Shown here: positions 32,146 through 43,749 of the stretch, in pieces
Numbering within the stretch: the stretch's first letter is position 1
How the letters are laid out: the number at the start of each line of letters is the position of its first letter
Made by a program: the position numbers and the translations under genes
Origin: Homarus americanus
Lineage: Eukaryota; Arthropoda; Malacostraca; Decapoda; Nephropidae
Direction: 5' to 3'
DNA length: 64,000 nucleotides
Assembly: GCF_018991925.1 (NCBI RefSeq)
Contig: NW_024735442.1
Location: 1,018,001-1,082,000, forward strand
The notes under the pieces: generated by a model
The model's database searches: none
What the model saw: only the letters and a program-made list of their open reading frames with translations
What the model was told of the DNA's origin: nothing

Positions 32146-32615
32146 CCCTTGAGTACGATAATTTAGCCCTTGAGTACGATAATTTAGCCCTTGAGTACGA
32201 TATTTTAACCCCTATACAAAAACTTATCCTCTGTACGATACATTAACCCGAGTACGATACCTTAACCCTCTAAACAATAACTTAACCCTGAGTACGATAA
32301 CTTAACCCCTGAGCATAATAAATTAACCCTTGAGTACGATAACCCGAGTACAAATCATTATACTCAAGGATTAAGTCATCGTGCTTCAGTGACTTAATCC
32401 CTTCAGTATGATGACTTAAACCCTTGAGTATGATGACTTAAACCCTTAAGTATGATGACTTCAACCCTTTGAAGGATTAAGTCATCATACCCAAGAAGTC
32501 AATTCAACCTACTCAAAAGGTTAAGTCATCGTACTCAACATGTTAATTCATCATGCTCATGAGGGGTTAAATCATCATACTCAAGGGGTTAAATCATCAT
32601 ACTCAAGAGGATTAA
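32146..32615. repeat. GAGTACGATAACTTAACCCT repeat, cluster 2, with orientation switches
   Basis: About 20 degenerate units of 20-24 bp. From 32146 to about 32352 they read CCTTGAGTACGATAATTTAA. Near 32363 they flip to TACTCAAGGATTAAGTCATC, flip back from about 32401 to 32470, and flip again to the right end. Same motif as 18985-19165 and 63325-63545. Confidence 0.9.
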
Positions 32616-33016
32616 TATCACCTAATAGTTACCTGTATTCACCTTCAGTTCTACACGAAGCAATTAAGACATCCCATCACTTGACACCTTGACGTGACCT
32701 ATAACAAACTGTCACTACAAAATGGCAAACTGTACAAGTATTTTTTTTTTAACCCGAGTCAAAATGAGTCTGACAATATATTTTTATTTATTTATTTTAC
32801 TGTTTTTAACTCTTAATACATAAATGGGTAAATATTATTCTATAAGATAATCTAAAAAAATAAACAACCACTCAATAAAATATCCATAGAAAATTGTGTT
32901 GAAAAAATATGGCACAACGGAAGAAGGATTTTGACAACCCTCCCGAGACAACAGGAGTCACAGTGTTAATTCTGAAATTCATCTATCACCCCAAGGACAG
33001 ATAGTTTGAGTGATTG
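32616..33016. other. AT-rich unique sequence
   Basis: No supported gene. Confidence 0.4.
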
Positions 33017-33171
33017 TACAGTAGCTAAAACAACTATCTGTGCAGGTGGGGGTCGATATGCTCCGAAATTTTACGTGTGACTAGTGACAGCCCTCATATA
33101 CCAAAATTTATCGTCCATGGTCTCATATTGTTCCCCACAAAGTATGCACAGATAGTTGTTTAACTACTGTA
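33017..33171. mobile_element. MITE copy 2, TACAGT termini
   Basis: A 155 bp copy, about 95% identical by eye to 20730-20886. The left terminus is TACAGTAGCTAAAACAACTA followed by TCTGTGCA; the right terminus is its inverted match except for a 2 bp loss (GTTTAACTACTGTA). It is flanked by GATTG on the left and CGTATTG on the right, close to the flanks of copy 1, so the true ends may lie a few bases further out. Confidence 0.9.
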
Positions 33172-33325
33172 CGTATTGTAAATTTAATTCGCTAATTGTA
33201 TAACGACGCGCGGGATAATTTTCCGTTCAACAAGTTAACAAAATCGTAATTACAATATTTATCTTTTTAATGTGACAGTATATAAAAAAAATAATCTTAG
33301 TATTTTTTATAATTACCTTTAATGT

Positions 33326-33445
33326 TACAACATCAAGGACTCGGCGACAACATCAAGAACTCAAAAACAACACCAAGGACTCGGCGACAACACCAAGGAC
33401 TCGGCGACAACACCAAGGACTCAGTGACATCAAGAACTCAGCATC
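33326..33445. repeat. 20 bp ACAACACCAAGGACTCGGCG minisatellite
   Basis: About six units with ACATCAAGAACTC variants at the ends. Confidence 0.93.
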
Positions 33446-33599
33446 AACAAACTAACAATCGACCGACGCTTTGCAGGGACAAGTGTGGTAACTCAATAGC
33501 CTCACCAACACTCTTGTATAACCAGTAACACAAACATCACAGCCATCCATTATAATACCCAGGTACATGTTGCCGCCACACACTGCATACTACATACGC

Positions 33600-33890
33600 C
33601 ACGGTCTGAAATACTTACCCCACCCCCCCCACCCCCGAGAAAATGACTCCAAACTCCGGAAAATGACTCCTAACCCCCAGATAATTATACCTAATCCCTG
33701 GAAATTACTCCTAACCCCAGAAAATCACCCTAAACCCTCTTATGTGAGGGTGTCCTTCGCTTTGACCCTACCCTACCCTAACCTAAATTATACTGAGCCT
33801 CTACATCAACCTAAATATTACTGAGACTCTTCCTTAACCTAATACTGAGGCTCTACCTTAACCAAAATTACACTGAGACTCGACCTTTAC
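33600..33890. repeat. Degenerate AACCCCAGAAAAT and CTTAACCTAAATTACACTGAG repeats
   Basis: TCCTAACCCCNGATAAT words at 33640-33735. Four units of about 30-35 bp with CCTTAACCTAAATTA and CTGAGACTCTA follow at 33770-33890. Confidence 0.7.
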
Positions 33891-34589
33891 CTGTTCTGTT
33901 CACCTGGCAGTATATAGCACACAATATACAAAATATAAATTACAGGAACAAATATCTTTTTTTTTTTTGCCCTTATTTACATACTGCTTCTACACGGGGT
34001 TACACTGGTGTTGTGGTGAAAATAGATCTTGTATTGGCCAACAAACACTCATGACAAATATTTCTCAATGACAGGAAATTATTTTGTTGTTGTTTTTTAT
34101 CATCAAGAGTATGAGGAAAATAATTACAATATATTTCAAACATTTTCTATTACTATAATAAATCATAACACTTCTACAACATTACCTTCACACTAACTCG
34201 ATCTTCATACTAGTGTGTGTGACCTTAAAACCAAATCCGGATAATTAAGGGCGATTATCCGGCCATATTTCAATAAAGTCCCTGTAGACGCTAATGTGAT
34301 ACTAAGGACGGGCCTATATGACGAGTTTCCCTTCCTGGAGGCAGCTGAGGGGAAAAGAGTGCCATAAAGGTGGCGCCTAATACACTTCTGGACTATAAGA
34401 TGGACGTTTTTATTCTTTGTAAAAAATAAAAAATAAATATATGTTTTTTTTAGTTTAGTGTAAATATTATGGCCTAATGAACGGCGCTTAACAACCCTGG
34501 TAGTTGAAGCACCTAAAACTAAGACTATTTATTTACGTGTTTAATCCTTCTCCATCTCGTTCATTCCTTCTTTATCATCCTCTCCTACT
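33891..34589. other. AT-rich unique sequence
   Basis: No supported gene. Confidence 0.4.
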
Positions 34590-34805
34590 TCCATTCCTCT
34601 TCTCCATCTACTGCCTCACCTCTCACCTCCCATTCCTCTCCCCCATCTACTGCCTCGCCTCTCCCCCATCTACTGCCTCGCCTCTCCCCCATACCGCCTC
34701 GCCTCGCCTCTCCCCATCATCACTGCCTCGCCTCGCCTCTCCTCCATCCACTCTCTCCCCATCTACTGCCTCGCCTCTCCCCCATCTACTGCCTCGCCCC
34801 TCACC
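34590..34805. repeat. CTCCCCCATCTACTGCCTCG minisatellite
   Basis: About eight units of 20-30 bp; CGCCTCGCCTCTCC modules vary in number. Confidence 0.92.
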
Positions 34806-35081
34806 CCAGATGCCACCATACCACAACACAGCCAACCAGTATAATGAGCGAGGCTGTCAACGCTTGTGACAGGTGGGTGAATTGTTCAAGGTTTTTATTT
34901 CCCGTGACAGTTATCATTGTTGACAGTGTGTGTATAGCCGAGACCTCGTCAACATGATGAGGTGACGTCAACCCTGAGATTATATAATGACATACAATAA
35001 TAATATAAATCAACATGTGTATAATGATATTTGGTCTCTTGAATGTGTATAATGATTCTCGGTCTTAAATATTTGTATAAT
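34806..35081. other. Unique sequence
   Basis: Nothing recognisable. Confidence 0.4.
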
Positions 35082-35338
35082 GAGTCATTGGACACCACCA
35101 AGGACCTACGGACACCACCAAGGACCCACGGACACCACCAAGGACCTACGGACACCACGAAGGACCTACGGACACCACCAAGAACCCACGGACACCACTA
35201 AGGACCTACAGACACCACCAAAGACCTACGGAAACCACCAAGGACATGGGGCACCACCAGGACCCACGGACACCACCAAGGACCCCACGGACACCACCAA
35301 GGACCCACGGACACCACCAGGACCCATAGACACCACTG
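35082..35338. repeat. 20 bp GGACACCACCAAGGACCTAC minisatellite
   Basis: About 13 units with ACCCAC/ACCTAC variants and 1-2 bp slips. Confidence 0.96.
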
Positions 35339-35429
35339 AAAGTTTATCCATCTCTTACGTATACCTGTTCCTCAGTCGTGTCAAGGTCGATGTGTCTGTC
35401 TGTCCGTGTTCGTATCTGTCTGTTTGAGA

Positions 35430-35483
35430 AGCCTGTGTTCGTGTCTGTGTGAGTGTCTGTTTGTGTGAGTGTGTGTATGTGGT

Positions 35484-35531
<48 letters not shown>

Positions 35532-35632
35532 TGTGTGTGTGTGTGAAAAGTCTGTGTGCGTGTCTATGTGCATCTGCCTGTGTAAGAAATCGGTACGTGT
35601 CTGTCTGTGTCTGTCTGTCTGTCTGTAGGAGC
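35430..35632. repeat. Compound (GT)n and (CTGT)n
   Basis: GTGTCTGTTTGTGTGAG words, pure (GT)n at 35490-35545, then CTGTCTGTGTCTGTCTGTCTG to 35628. Confidence 0.93.
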
Positions 35633-35800
35633 AGGAACGGTCACATTAACAAGGTTGTCTGTTACCACCGCTCGGCTCAGGTGAGTCGGTGTTGGCCCCC
35701 CAAGACGAGCTGAAGTAATCTTGTAGAAATTAGTGTAAAGGTCCCAGGTAAGATGTAGCTCAAGCCTGTGTATATAAAGAGGTCTCATTGGTGCAGAAGG

Positions 35801-36124
35801 AGGTCAAAGGTCACAGTATAGGTCAAGAGAGTAATAAAGTTTTAAAATGACATAAAGACCGCGTATTAAGATTTATTTAGTGCGCAAAAGAAGGTCAGAG
35901 GTCAAGCTATGATGTAAGGTTGTGGTCATGTGTAAGTTTTAAGATTTAAAGGGTGGAAAATAGGTCAAAGGTCAAATAGGTCAAAGGTCAAGGTTACGTA
36001 ATAAGGTTCAAATGACGGAAAAACAGGTCAGAGGTCAAATATCTCCTAGATCAAGGTGGCATAATAAGGTTCAAATGATGGAAGAGCGATCCAGAGGTCA
36101 AACAGAGGTTAAGGTCACAGGTCA
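35801..36124 (+). promoter_or_regulatory. Cluster of six DR1 nuclear-receptor-type motifs
   Basis: AGGTCA-N-AGGTCA (direct repeat with 1 bp spacer) occurs exactly six times: 35801-35813, 35892-35904, 35962-35974, 35978-35990, 36025-36037 and 36112-36124. All are on the plus strand and spacers are A, G or C. Extra half sites lie at 35820, 36095 and 36106 (AGGTTA). DR1 is the known site type for RXR/USP, HNF4 and COUP-TF/SVP. The motifs sit in a decayed repeat whose ATAAGGTTCAAATGAYGG flank recurs 63 bp apart (36001, 36064). Function is inferred only. Confidence 0.6.
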
Positions 36125-36386
36125 CGATTGCACACTAAGGTATTAATGAACCAAATTGCGCATCGTACCTGTTTAACAATTACCTGGACGACGACGACTA
36201 CACCTGCTGCCTATACCATGACTGTGTTGACGTCATAAAAAATTTAATTATTATCCTCCATCTGTCTGTCTGTCTGTCTCTCCGCGCTCTACAGGAAGAA
36301 CCGTCAGCTCTAAGATGCTCTAACCTGAATATTCTCCACCTTCATAATACTTTACTCTGACTTCCATAGAATAACAGCAACAATAT

Positions 36387-36387
<1 letters not shown>
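36125..36387. other. Unique sequence
   Basis: No supported gene. Confidence 0.4.
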
Positions 36388-36430
<43 letters not shown>

Positions 36431-36456
36431 ATAATAATAATAATAATAATAATAAC
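36388..36456. repeat. (ACT)n then (AAT)n
   Basis: About 14 ACT triplets switch directly to AAT triplets at about 36430. Confidence 0.97.
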
Positions 36457-36559
36457 AATAGTAACAATACTAAAAATAATAACCCCCACATACTCATTAG
36501 TCACCAGCCCTTCCCTCCCCCACAACACACACAACAAACAGAAGTGATCACCGATAAAC

Positions 36560-36652
36560 ACACATACAGACAGACACAGACAGACACAGACAGACACAGA
36601 CAGACAGAGATACAGACACAGACAGACAGAGATACAGACACACAGTCGCGGA
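36560..36652. repeat. (ACAG)n/(GACACA)n microsatellite
   Basis: CAGACAGACACAGACAGACACAGAC-type DNA with GAGATACAGACA inserts. Confidence 0.93.
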
Positions 36653-36734
36653 TAAACTCATTGTAGAAGTGACAGTAAGCCATCCATCACCACAAGCTAC
36701 AGGTAAACGCATATAAAGGTGTTGAGATGGACAC

Positions 36735-37030
36735 TGGTGGTTGTGTTAGTGGTGCTGGTTGTCGTGATGGTGGTGGTTGGTAGGGGTGGTGGTTGTCGTG
36801 ATGATGGTGGTTGGTAAGGGTAAGTGGTTGTCGTGATGATGGTGGTTGTTGTGGTAGGTGGTGGTTGGTAGGGGTAGTGGTTAATCGTGATGATGGTGGT
36901 GGTTAGTAGGGGTAAGTGATTTATCGTGATGATGGTGGTGGTTAGTAGGAATTAGTGGTTGTCATGTGATATTGTTGGTTGTTGTGATGATGGTGGTTGT
37001 CGTGATGATGGTGATTTGTCGTGGTAATTA
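36735..37030. repeat. GGTGGTTGTCGTGATGATGG minisatellite
   Basis: About eight units of 33-40 bp built from GGTGGTTGTCGTGATGAT and TTGGTAGGGGTAAGT. Confidence 0.93.
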
Positions 37031-37095
37031 GTGAGGATAATGTACAAAAAGGGGGCAGTGGAACTCTTTCTATCACTAAAACATCATATAAACGC

Positions 37096-37097
<2 letters not shown>

Positions 37098-37140
<43 letters not shown>
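37098..37140. repeat. (AC)n microsatellite
   Basis: About 21 AC units. Confidence 0.98.
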
Positions 37141-37143
<3 letters not shown>

Positions 37144-37837
37144 CTCCCCCTCACTACATCTTTACAACACACACATAGAGGCGTCAACAAACAAAACTAA
37201 GAGGTGGTGATCCCTCCACCTGCCCCCACAGAACACTAACACCAGCGGGTAGTAAAACCCTTCCCTCCTCATTACAGGTGTGTCGTCATGCACAGGGAGC
37301 CTCAGACACACCTAGAGCGGCAGGGGCCCCAAGGCGTCATGAAACAGGAAGCAGGCAGCCGTGTCCGGACTGCTGGACATGAGCGACAAGTTAATATAGT
37401 GAAGGGCGAATGCAGATCCTCGCCACATATTGTCTGATCAGTGATTTTTTCCCTTATTTATTCTCTTTCTAAGTTATTCATCCACCTGCCTCACCACCTG
37501 TGTCAATACTGAGGTTAGAGACATTATTCAACCAGCCAGTTGGGTTCATCTGCGACTAGAAGCCAGGCGGAAATTATTTGAAAACGGGAGAGTAAAAAAA
37601 GATGCCATTTTGAGAGTGTCGGACGCCCCTCCTCCTCCTGTGACCAAGGCAAAGATACCAAGTTTGTCTCACAACACGGAGGGTCTGAGAGCAACTTATA
37701 ACTGCTAAGGGAACGACATAAGGGCCATCGCGACCTGCCTCAAGGGTCGTTCAACGCCTCGAGGAGCACTTCAGCTTCAGCACTTTGTATTTTATCAGAT
37801 GTGTGTCTGTCGAGGGTAGGCCGAGAGACCGGCTGAG
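37141..37837. other. Unique sequence
   Basis: Non-repetitive, balanced composition. I cannot support an exon. Confidence 0.35.
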
Positions 37838-37916
37838 AGGGGGGGGGGAGGGACAGACGTGGGTGGGGGGAGGAGGGACAGACGTGGGTGGAGGGGAGAG
37901 GGACAGAGGTGGGGGT
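37838..37916. repeat. GGGACAGACGTGGGTGGGGG minisatellite
   Basis: About three and a half units of 24-27 bp. Confidence 0.9.
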
Positions 37917-38225
37917 GGAGCATGAGTACTGAGGACCCTCCAAGCAAGCAAAATGTACACGCCGAGTAAGACTACACAATGTGTACATGGTGGAGGGCAA
38001 GTTATCCTGAACAGAAGAAAAAACTCAAGGACAAGAGAGAAGGAGGAGAAGGAGGAGGAGGACAACCTTGCGTCAGTAACCAGGACAACCAGTGTAGGGT
38101 GACGATCTGTTTAGTACTGAAGGAGATAAAGACAGAGGGTGGCAGGGTGACACGGTGATAGGGTGAAGATGACAGGGTGAGTCACAGGGAGTAAGGAGAA
38201 CTGGTTATTCCTGAAGCCCATTCGT
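37917..38225. other. Unique sequence with purine patch
   Basis: GAAGGAGGAGAAGGAGGAGG at 38039-38060; no gene. Confidence 0.4.
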
Positions 38226-38242
38226 AAGACGGGGGCCGATGT

Positions 38243-38280
<38 letters not shown>

Positions 38281-38338
38281 CGGGGGCCGATGTAAACAGA
38301 GAGAGAGAGAGAGAGAGAGTGTGTGTGTGTGAGGGGGT
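38226..38338. repeat. Duplicated GACGGGGGCCGATGTAAACA-(GA)n unit
   Basis: AGACGGGGGCCGATGTAAAC followed by (AG)n occurs twice in tandem; the second (GA)n ends in (TG)5. Confidence 0.95.
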
Positions 38339-38490
38339 AGGATGACCTTAAAGGGAGTAAGAAAGGGAGGGCAACTAAAGAGGATGTCATTTGGAGACGG
38401 AGAGAGAATAGAGAGAACTACACCAGAAGAGGGGAGAGGAGGCGTCACCAGCATGTGTGTGTAATTGTAAGGATTGTGACGTCACCAGTG

Positions 38491-38551
<61 letters not shown>
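38491..38551. repeat. (GT)n microsatellite
   Basis: About 30 GT units. Confidence 0.98.
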
Positions 38552-38553
<2 letters not shown>

Positions 38554-38654
38554 ACTGAGAACATTAAGTGGGGAGGAAAGAAGCCGAGGAGTGAGGACAG
38601 CGAGGATGTGGTAAGAGAAGGAGTATGTTGAGGATGGCGAAGGATGAGGACTAG

Positions 38655-38870
38655 GAGGAGGAGGAGGAGGAGGAGGAGGAGGAGGAGGAGGAGGGGAAAA
38701 AGGATATAGAGAAGGAGGAGGACAAGGATAAGGAGAAGAAATTATGAGTAAGGGGAGGAGCATAAGGACGAGAATGACGAGGATAACGAGGAAGAGGAGG
38801 AGGAAGAGAAGGAGGGGGAAGAAAAGAAGGAGAAGGAGGAGGAGGAAGAAACAGCCTTCACCCATACGAG
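38655..38870. repeat. (GGA)n and GAGGAAGAAGG purine tract
   Basis: Pure GGA triplets at 38656-38695, then mixed purine DNA. Confidence 0.88.
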
Positions 38871-39472
38871 AAACTGAGATTAAAACCAATGGCGACAATG
38901 GGTAGAGTCACACGGAAGGAAGCCGAATAAGGAGTGGTGGGATCCTACGAGGGAGTCCTATAAAGTTATCAAGGTGGAGGCAGAAGGACAGAGGCCTCCC
39001 TAGGATTAAAGAGAGTCCTCCAATAAACTACCAAAAGAAGGATAAAAGCGAAAGGCTCCTGTTCCCCAAAAGACGGACGGGATTCCTTGTGGGTTACCAA
39101 AGAGAGCCAAGGATTCCTCGTAGGATTCACACAGTAGGACGCAGATAGGTATCAAAGGGTGAAGGATGGTCAGGAGAGCCATCAGATAATGGTTGTGGTT
39201 CCTTTTCCCCTACCATGTTGGCACCCGTGGGATCTGAAAAGGGGGGAGGGGGGGTAGGAGGGTAGGGAAAGGGGAGAGAGAGGGAAGGGGGAGGAGGGAC
39301 TGAAAGAGGGAGGAGGGAATGAAAGAGGGAGATCTGCCAAGATTTTATGCTGAATGCGACAAAAAACATAATTGAACTTAGGATTGGTCAGGTCTCATAC
39401 AACTCCTTCACATTCTTATATCCTCTATATCAGCATGACTTAATATAAACACTAATACAATGATTACCCCCA

Positions 39473-39475
<3 letters not shown>
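38871..39475. other. Unique sequence with degenerate AGGATTC/AGTCCTC words
   Basis: GAGTCCTATAAA, AGGATTAAAGAGAGTCC and AGGATTCCTCGTAGGATTC words suggest a decayed repeat at 38940-39135. A purine-rich patch lies at 39240-39330. Confidence 0.45.
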
Positions 39476-39510
<35 letters not shown>

Positions 39511-39578
39511 GGCGGAAGCTTGCGTTTTATAACAAATATCTTCCTAAATAACCATTGTCCTGTTCAGTCAAGAAGAGA

Positions 39579-39612
<34 letters not shown>

Positions 39613-39613
39613 T
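39476..39613. repeat. (CT)n and (GA)n microsatellites in inverted orientation
   Basis: (CT)16 at 39476-39506 and (GA)13 at 39588-39612, about 80 bp apart and complementary. Confidence 0.93.
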
Positions 39614-40560
39614 ATACACAGATGTAGGGGAGGATGGGACACGGTAATAGAAGTCTTATATTAATTAAACCAAACCGCAACCAATTAAAAGTTTGCCTAT
39701 TAAAACGTCCTCTATACACGTGTGAAAATTGCCGCCGTGTTTCGTGTAATTGGTTGAAGATAATGTCTCGTGTTCAAGTTTGGGAAGTTAGAGATGATGA
39801 TCCGGATATTGGCTGAGAAGGAGCGGAAATAGGCAATGGGCGGGGGGGGGGGGTCAGATAATGGGTGTCCAGTGACGCAACGGAACAAAGGAGGATGGCG
39901 GGTGTGGCTCCATTAGTGGCATAATGGGTAGTGTCATGTGGCACTGTTCTGGATCATAACAGTGTCCATCGGTGTCATGGCAGGTCGTCAGATATTAGTC
40001 GGTTGAAATAGGTAGTTGACTTAATAGGTGTGTGTCAGGACATTATAAAAATTGGTTTTATGTAATAGATTAGTTAATGGCAGTGAAGACATTTCAGGGA
40101 GGTAGTGTAAATTGGTCATAAATCACAGAAAATTTATTATGAAATAGATAATGACTAATAACTATTCAAACCAATATAAGAACACCAACAAAAATTATCA
40201 CTAAACGCTGGTGTTTTGCCGTGAGTGTAAATTGGCCACAACGCACTGAAATAGGTTAAAGATTACAGAAACAAAGGATTATAAACTCATAGAAATTGTC
40301 AGTGTATCATAAAAATTGGCCAAACAAATCAATTTCACGACTTAACATCACGTTATACACTGGCGCGTGGTCATGACAGCGTAAAAGTGACCGAGAAATT
40401 GGTAATTGGTGGAGAAGAGGAGGAAACAGACCTCAGACGAGACTATTTTCTTTATGACTTAGAACAAAATTACCCGTGGAATTCAAATTTATTGCTGACA
40501 TTATAGAACTGTCACGAACACTTGTATACTTTGTAATGACACTGAAAAATTGGTCATAAA
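39614..40560. other. Unique sequence
   Basis: Poly-G (about 12) at 39842. TAAATTGGTCATAA and AAATTGGCCA words recur from 40090 to 40560, hinting at a decayed repeat. No gene. Confidence 0.4.
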
Positions 40561-41095
40561 ATAGCAGAAATGGGAAGGGCGTGTACTCATGACACTGGGG
40601 GTATGCTCATGACAAATTGGAAACTATACCCTTGACAGTGACTTTAGCCATGACACTATAAGAACTATATAAACACTGTAATACGCTCATGAGATAATGG
40701 AAACTTACAATATATATTTTTTATGACACACTACACCCTGTCATGACACAATGGAACTTATTCATGACACACTACACCCTGTCATGACACAACGGAACTT
40801 ATTCATGACACACTACACTCGGTCATGACACACTACACCCTGTCATGACACAATGGAACTTATTCATGACACACTACACCCGGTCATGACACAATGGAAC
40901 TTATTCATGACACACTACACCCTGTCATGACACAATGGAACTTATTCATGACACACTACACCCTGTCATGACACACTCGGTCATGACACACCACACCAGT
41001 CATGACACAATGGAACTATTCATGACACACTACCTCGGTAGCGACACACTACACCCAGGTCATGACACAATGGAAGACTTATTCGCGAGCGACTA
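40561..41095. repeat. 41 bp CATGACACACTACACCCTGT minisatellite
   Basis: About eight units; each has CATGACACACTACACCCTGT then CATGACACAATGGAACTTAT. The palindrome TCATGA recurs twice per unit. Edges are degenerate. Confidence 0.95.
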
Positions 41096-41169
41096 CAAGT
41101 AATCATGACACCCGAGGCGTAGATAATGTAATAACGCTAGGGGTCTTTCGTCCTTTTATGAATTGATTT

Positions 41170-41760
41170 TATTTGCTATAATCAACCATAATCAACCACC
41201 AATTAACTATAATCAACTGTAAACAAATATAATCAACAATAATCAACTACAATCATTTACAATCAACTATAATTAATCAATCAGCATCGAAAGCGGCAAT
41301 CAACTACAAATGCTATAATCAACCATAATAAACTACAAACAACTATAATCAGCTTTATAATCAACTATAAACAACCATAATCAACAATAAAATTACAAAC
41401 AACGGTAATAAACAATAATCAACTATATTAAACTTTAAACAACCACAATAAACTATAAGCAACCATAAACATTGTAAACAAGTATAATCAACTACAATCA
41501 ACCATAATTAAATATAAACAACCATAATCAACCATAATCAACTATAAACGATAATAAACTAATCTATAATCAACTATAATCATCTACAATCAACTACAAT
41601 CAACCAAAATCAACCATAATCAACCATAATCAAATATAAACAACTATGACCAACTATAAACAGATACAGTCAATAATAATGAGCTAAAATAATCTATAAC
41701 CAGCCACAATCTACCACAATCAACTACAATCAACCACAATCAACTACACTGACTATTAAC
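41170..41760. repeat. Degenerate AATCAACTATAATCAACCAT minisatellite
   Basis: About 590 bp of 10-12 bp AATCAACYAYA units with no C/G-rich interruptions except near 41283. Confidence 0.93.
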
Positions 41761-42414
41761 GAACAACTAACACATCAGACTGAGGCCACCTTACAATATA
41801 TTAAGATTTTTCAGAAGTGAGACACCAGACCACAACCTTGACGTCAACAAGGAGGTAATCTTCGTCTCTCTCCTCACCACCACATTAAAAAAAATTACCT
41901 TATCTACGTTACCTTAAAGATATAAAAATCGTAAGTTATTTATATGAATAAAAAAAATTGACTTGATTCTTATAATAAACGTCAAGGTGTATGGGAAAAT
42001 AACCTCATCATTACTTATTATATGGAAAAAATAATCGTGTTTTTTTAGATATGATAGAATTTTTCGTTTAGTTTTTTTAACGTTATTTAATGAGACAAAT
42101 TCATATAGTCATGTTGAGGTTTAATTGTAAAAAAAAATACTTCTAATAAAATCGTAAATATCTATGATTATTACAAAACTGAAAATTCCACTTAAGTAAA
42201 ACAGTTAACTGAAAACATCAACACAAGAGACATAATTACCGTGTTATTTGTCTTCTATTTCCCATAAAACAAAAAAAATATCTGATTTTTTTTTACGAAT
42301 ATAACATTTATTTACGAATCAGAAATATCAAACGTAATATATAAATTCATCTTATGTAAACAAAAATATAAATAAAATCCAGTAAAAAAACAATAATATC
42401 TTGTTCAGATCACA
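41761..42414. other. AT-rich unique sequence
   Basis: Many T and A runs; no supported gene. Confidence 0.4.
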
Positions 42415-42496
42415 AACACCTGCACCAGTAAACACCAGCGCCAGTAAACACCTGCACCAGTAAACACCTGCACCAGTAAACACCTGCACCAGAAAT
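42415..42496. repeat. 16-17 bp AACACCTGCACCAGTA minisatellite
   Basis: Five units; four contain the CACCTG hexamer. Confidence 0.95.
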
Positions 42497-42504
42497 CACG
42501 GCAT

Positions 42505-42530
42505 CATCTTGGGTTTTAAATCCCAAGATG
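42505..42530. other. Perfect 9 bp hairpin CATCTTGGG / CCCAAGATG
   Basis: A 9 bp perfect stem around the 8 bp loop TTTTAAAT, next to the CACCTGCACC array. Confidence 0.8.
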
Positions 42531-42604
42531 TCTTAAGTTTCGCTGTGAATATGAGACCAAAATAAAACGGGGTCACATCACACGACACTGGTGGCCAAGA
42601 CGCA

Positions 42605-42772
42605 AATTCCTGCCGCAGTGGAGGAGGAGGAGAAGAGGAGATGGAAGAAGAGGAGGGGGAAGAGAAGAAGAGGAGGGGGAAGAGAAGAAGAGGAGGGGGA
42701 AGAGAAGAAGGAGGAAGAAGAAGTGAAGGAGGAAGAAGAAGAAGTGGAGGAGGAGAAGAACAATACAGTACT
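42605..42772. repeat. AGAGGAGGGGGAAGAGAAGA minisatellite
   Basis: Three identical 21 bp units at 42648-42708, then GGAAGAAGAAG DNA. Confidence 0.9.
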
Positions 42773-43345
42773 AGGAGGGGAGGAGGTCATCTGCCAAGGT
42801 TAATAATGACCTCAGTATTTCACAATCTATAATAGAATACAGACTTTTTACGTCACATATTTACAAGATTTACAAGCGGAACACGAGAACAGACCTTTTT
42901 TACATCACATATTTACAAGTGGAACACGAGAAGACCTCCACCTGTCTACCACACAAAGATGACCTACACACCGCCGCTTTGTTTTAATGTTAGGACCAAA
43001 AAATAAAAATAAATAAATAAATAAATAAAACAATGGTAGAACATGAAAAAATTAAAAAATAAATCCGGGAAAATTCGATTATCTGAGACAGGAGGAATAT
43101 TTCACTCAACATAACATATAACAAAATAATTTCTATCTATAAATCGCCAAAATACTGCGTCTATACTGTTAAGGTTATGGTATTAGAGTATACTGAATAT
43201 TAAATTGGGATTATTAATAGGAACGACAGATATTTAGAGAACCAATTTTATATTATCAAGGAAGAGTCGAAATTTGTGTTCATCAAGAGAGTAAAGAGAC
43301 TCCTAATATAAGGGGCCATTACTCCTCATTCAGTGTTTAGATGAC
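42773..43345. other. AT-rich unique sequence
   Basis: A partial duplication (TACRTCACATATTTACAAG near 42849 and 42900) and (AAAT)n at 43003-43027. No gene. Confidence 0.45.
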
Positions 43346-43680
43346 TTAGTATGTTTGTTATGTGAGTGGTGGCAGGGGTAAGCCTAGGAGTGTTGGCAGG
43401 GGTAGGTGTGGTGTGAGTGTTGGCAGGGGTAGGTGTGGTATGAGTGTTGGAGTGTTGGCAGGGGTAAGTGTGGTGTGAGTGTTGGCAGGGGTAGGTGTGG
43501 TATGAGTGTTGGAGTGTTGGCAGGGGTAGGTGTGGTGTGAGTGTTGGCAGGGGTAGGTGTGGTATGAGTGTTGGGGGTAGGTGTAGTGTGAGTGTTGGCA
43601 GGGGTAGTTGTGGTATGAGTGATAGCAGGGGTAGTTTGCGGTATGACTGTTGGCAGGGGTGTTGGCAGGGGTCACAGTCA
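43346..43680. repeat. GTGTTGGCAGGGGTAGGTGT minisatellite
   Basis: About ten units of 27-39 bp; GGTATGAGTGTTGGAGT is inserted in alternate units. Confidence 0.95.
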
Positions 43681-43749
43681 CAGGGTAAATAGGTCTGAGG
43701 GCCGGGTTAATACTGCCTCAGTGTAGATCAATAACGCAGCTGCTGGCCT

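Noticed and set aside
40561..41095. Regulatory array of TCATGA palindromes
   Set aside because: The palindrome is simply part of a 41 bp tandem unit; nothing suggests independent retention.
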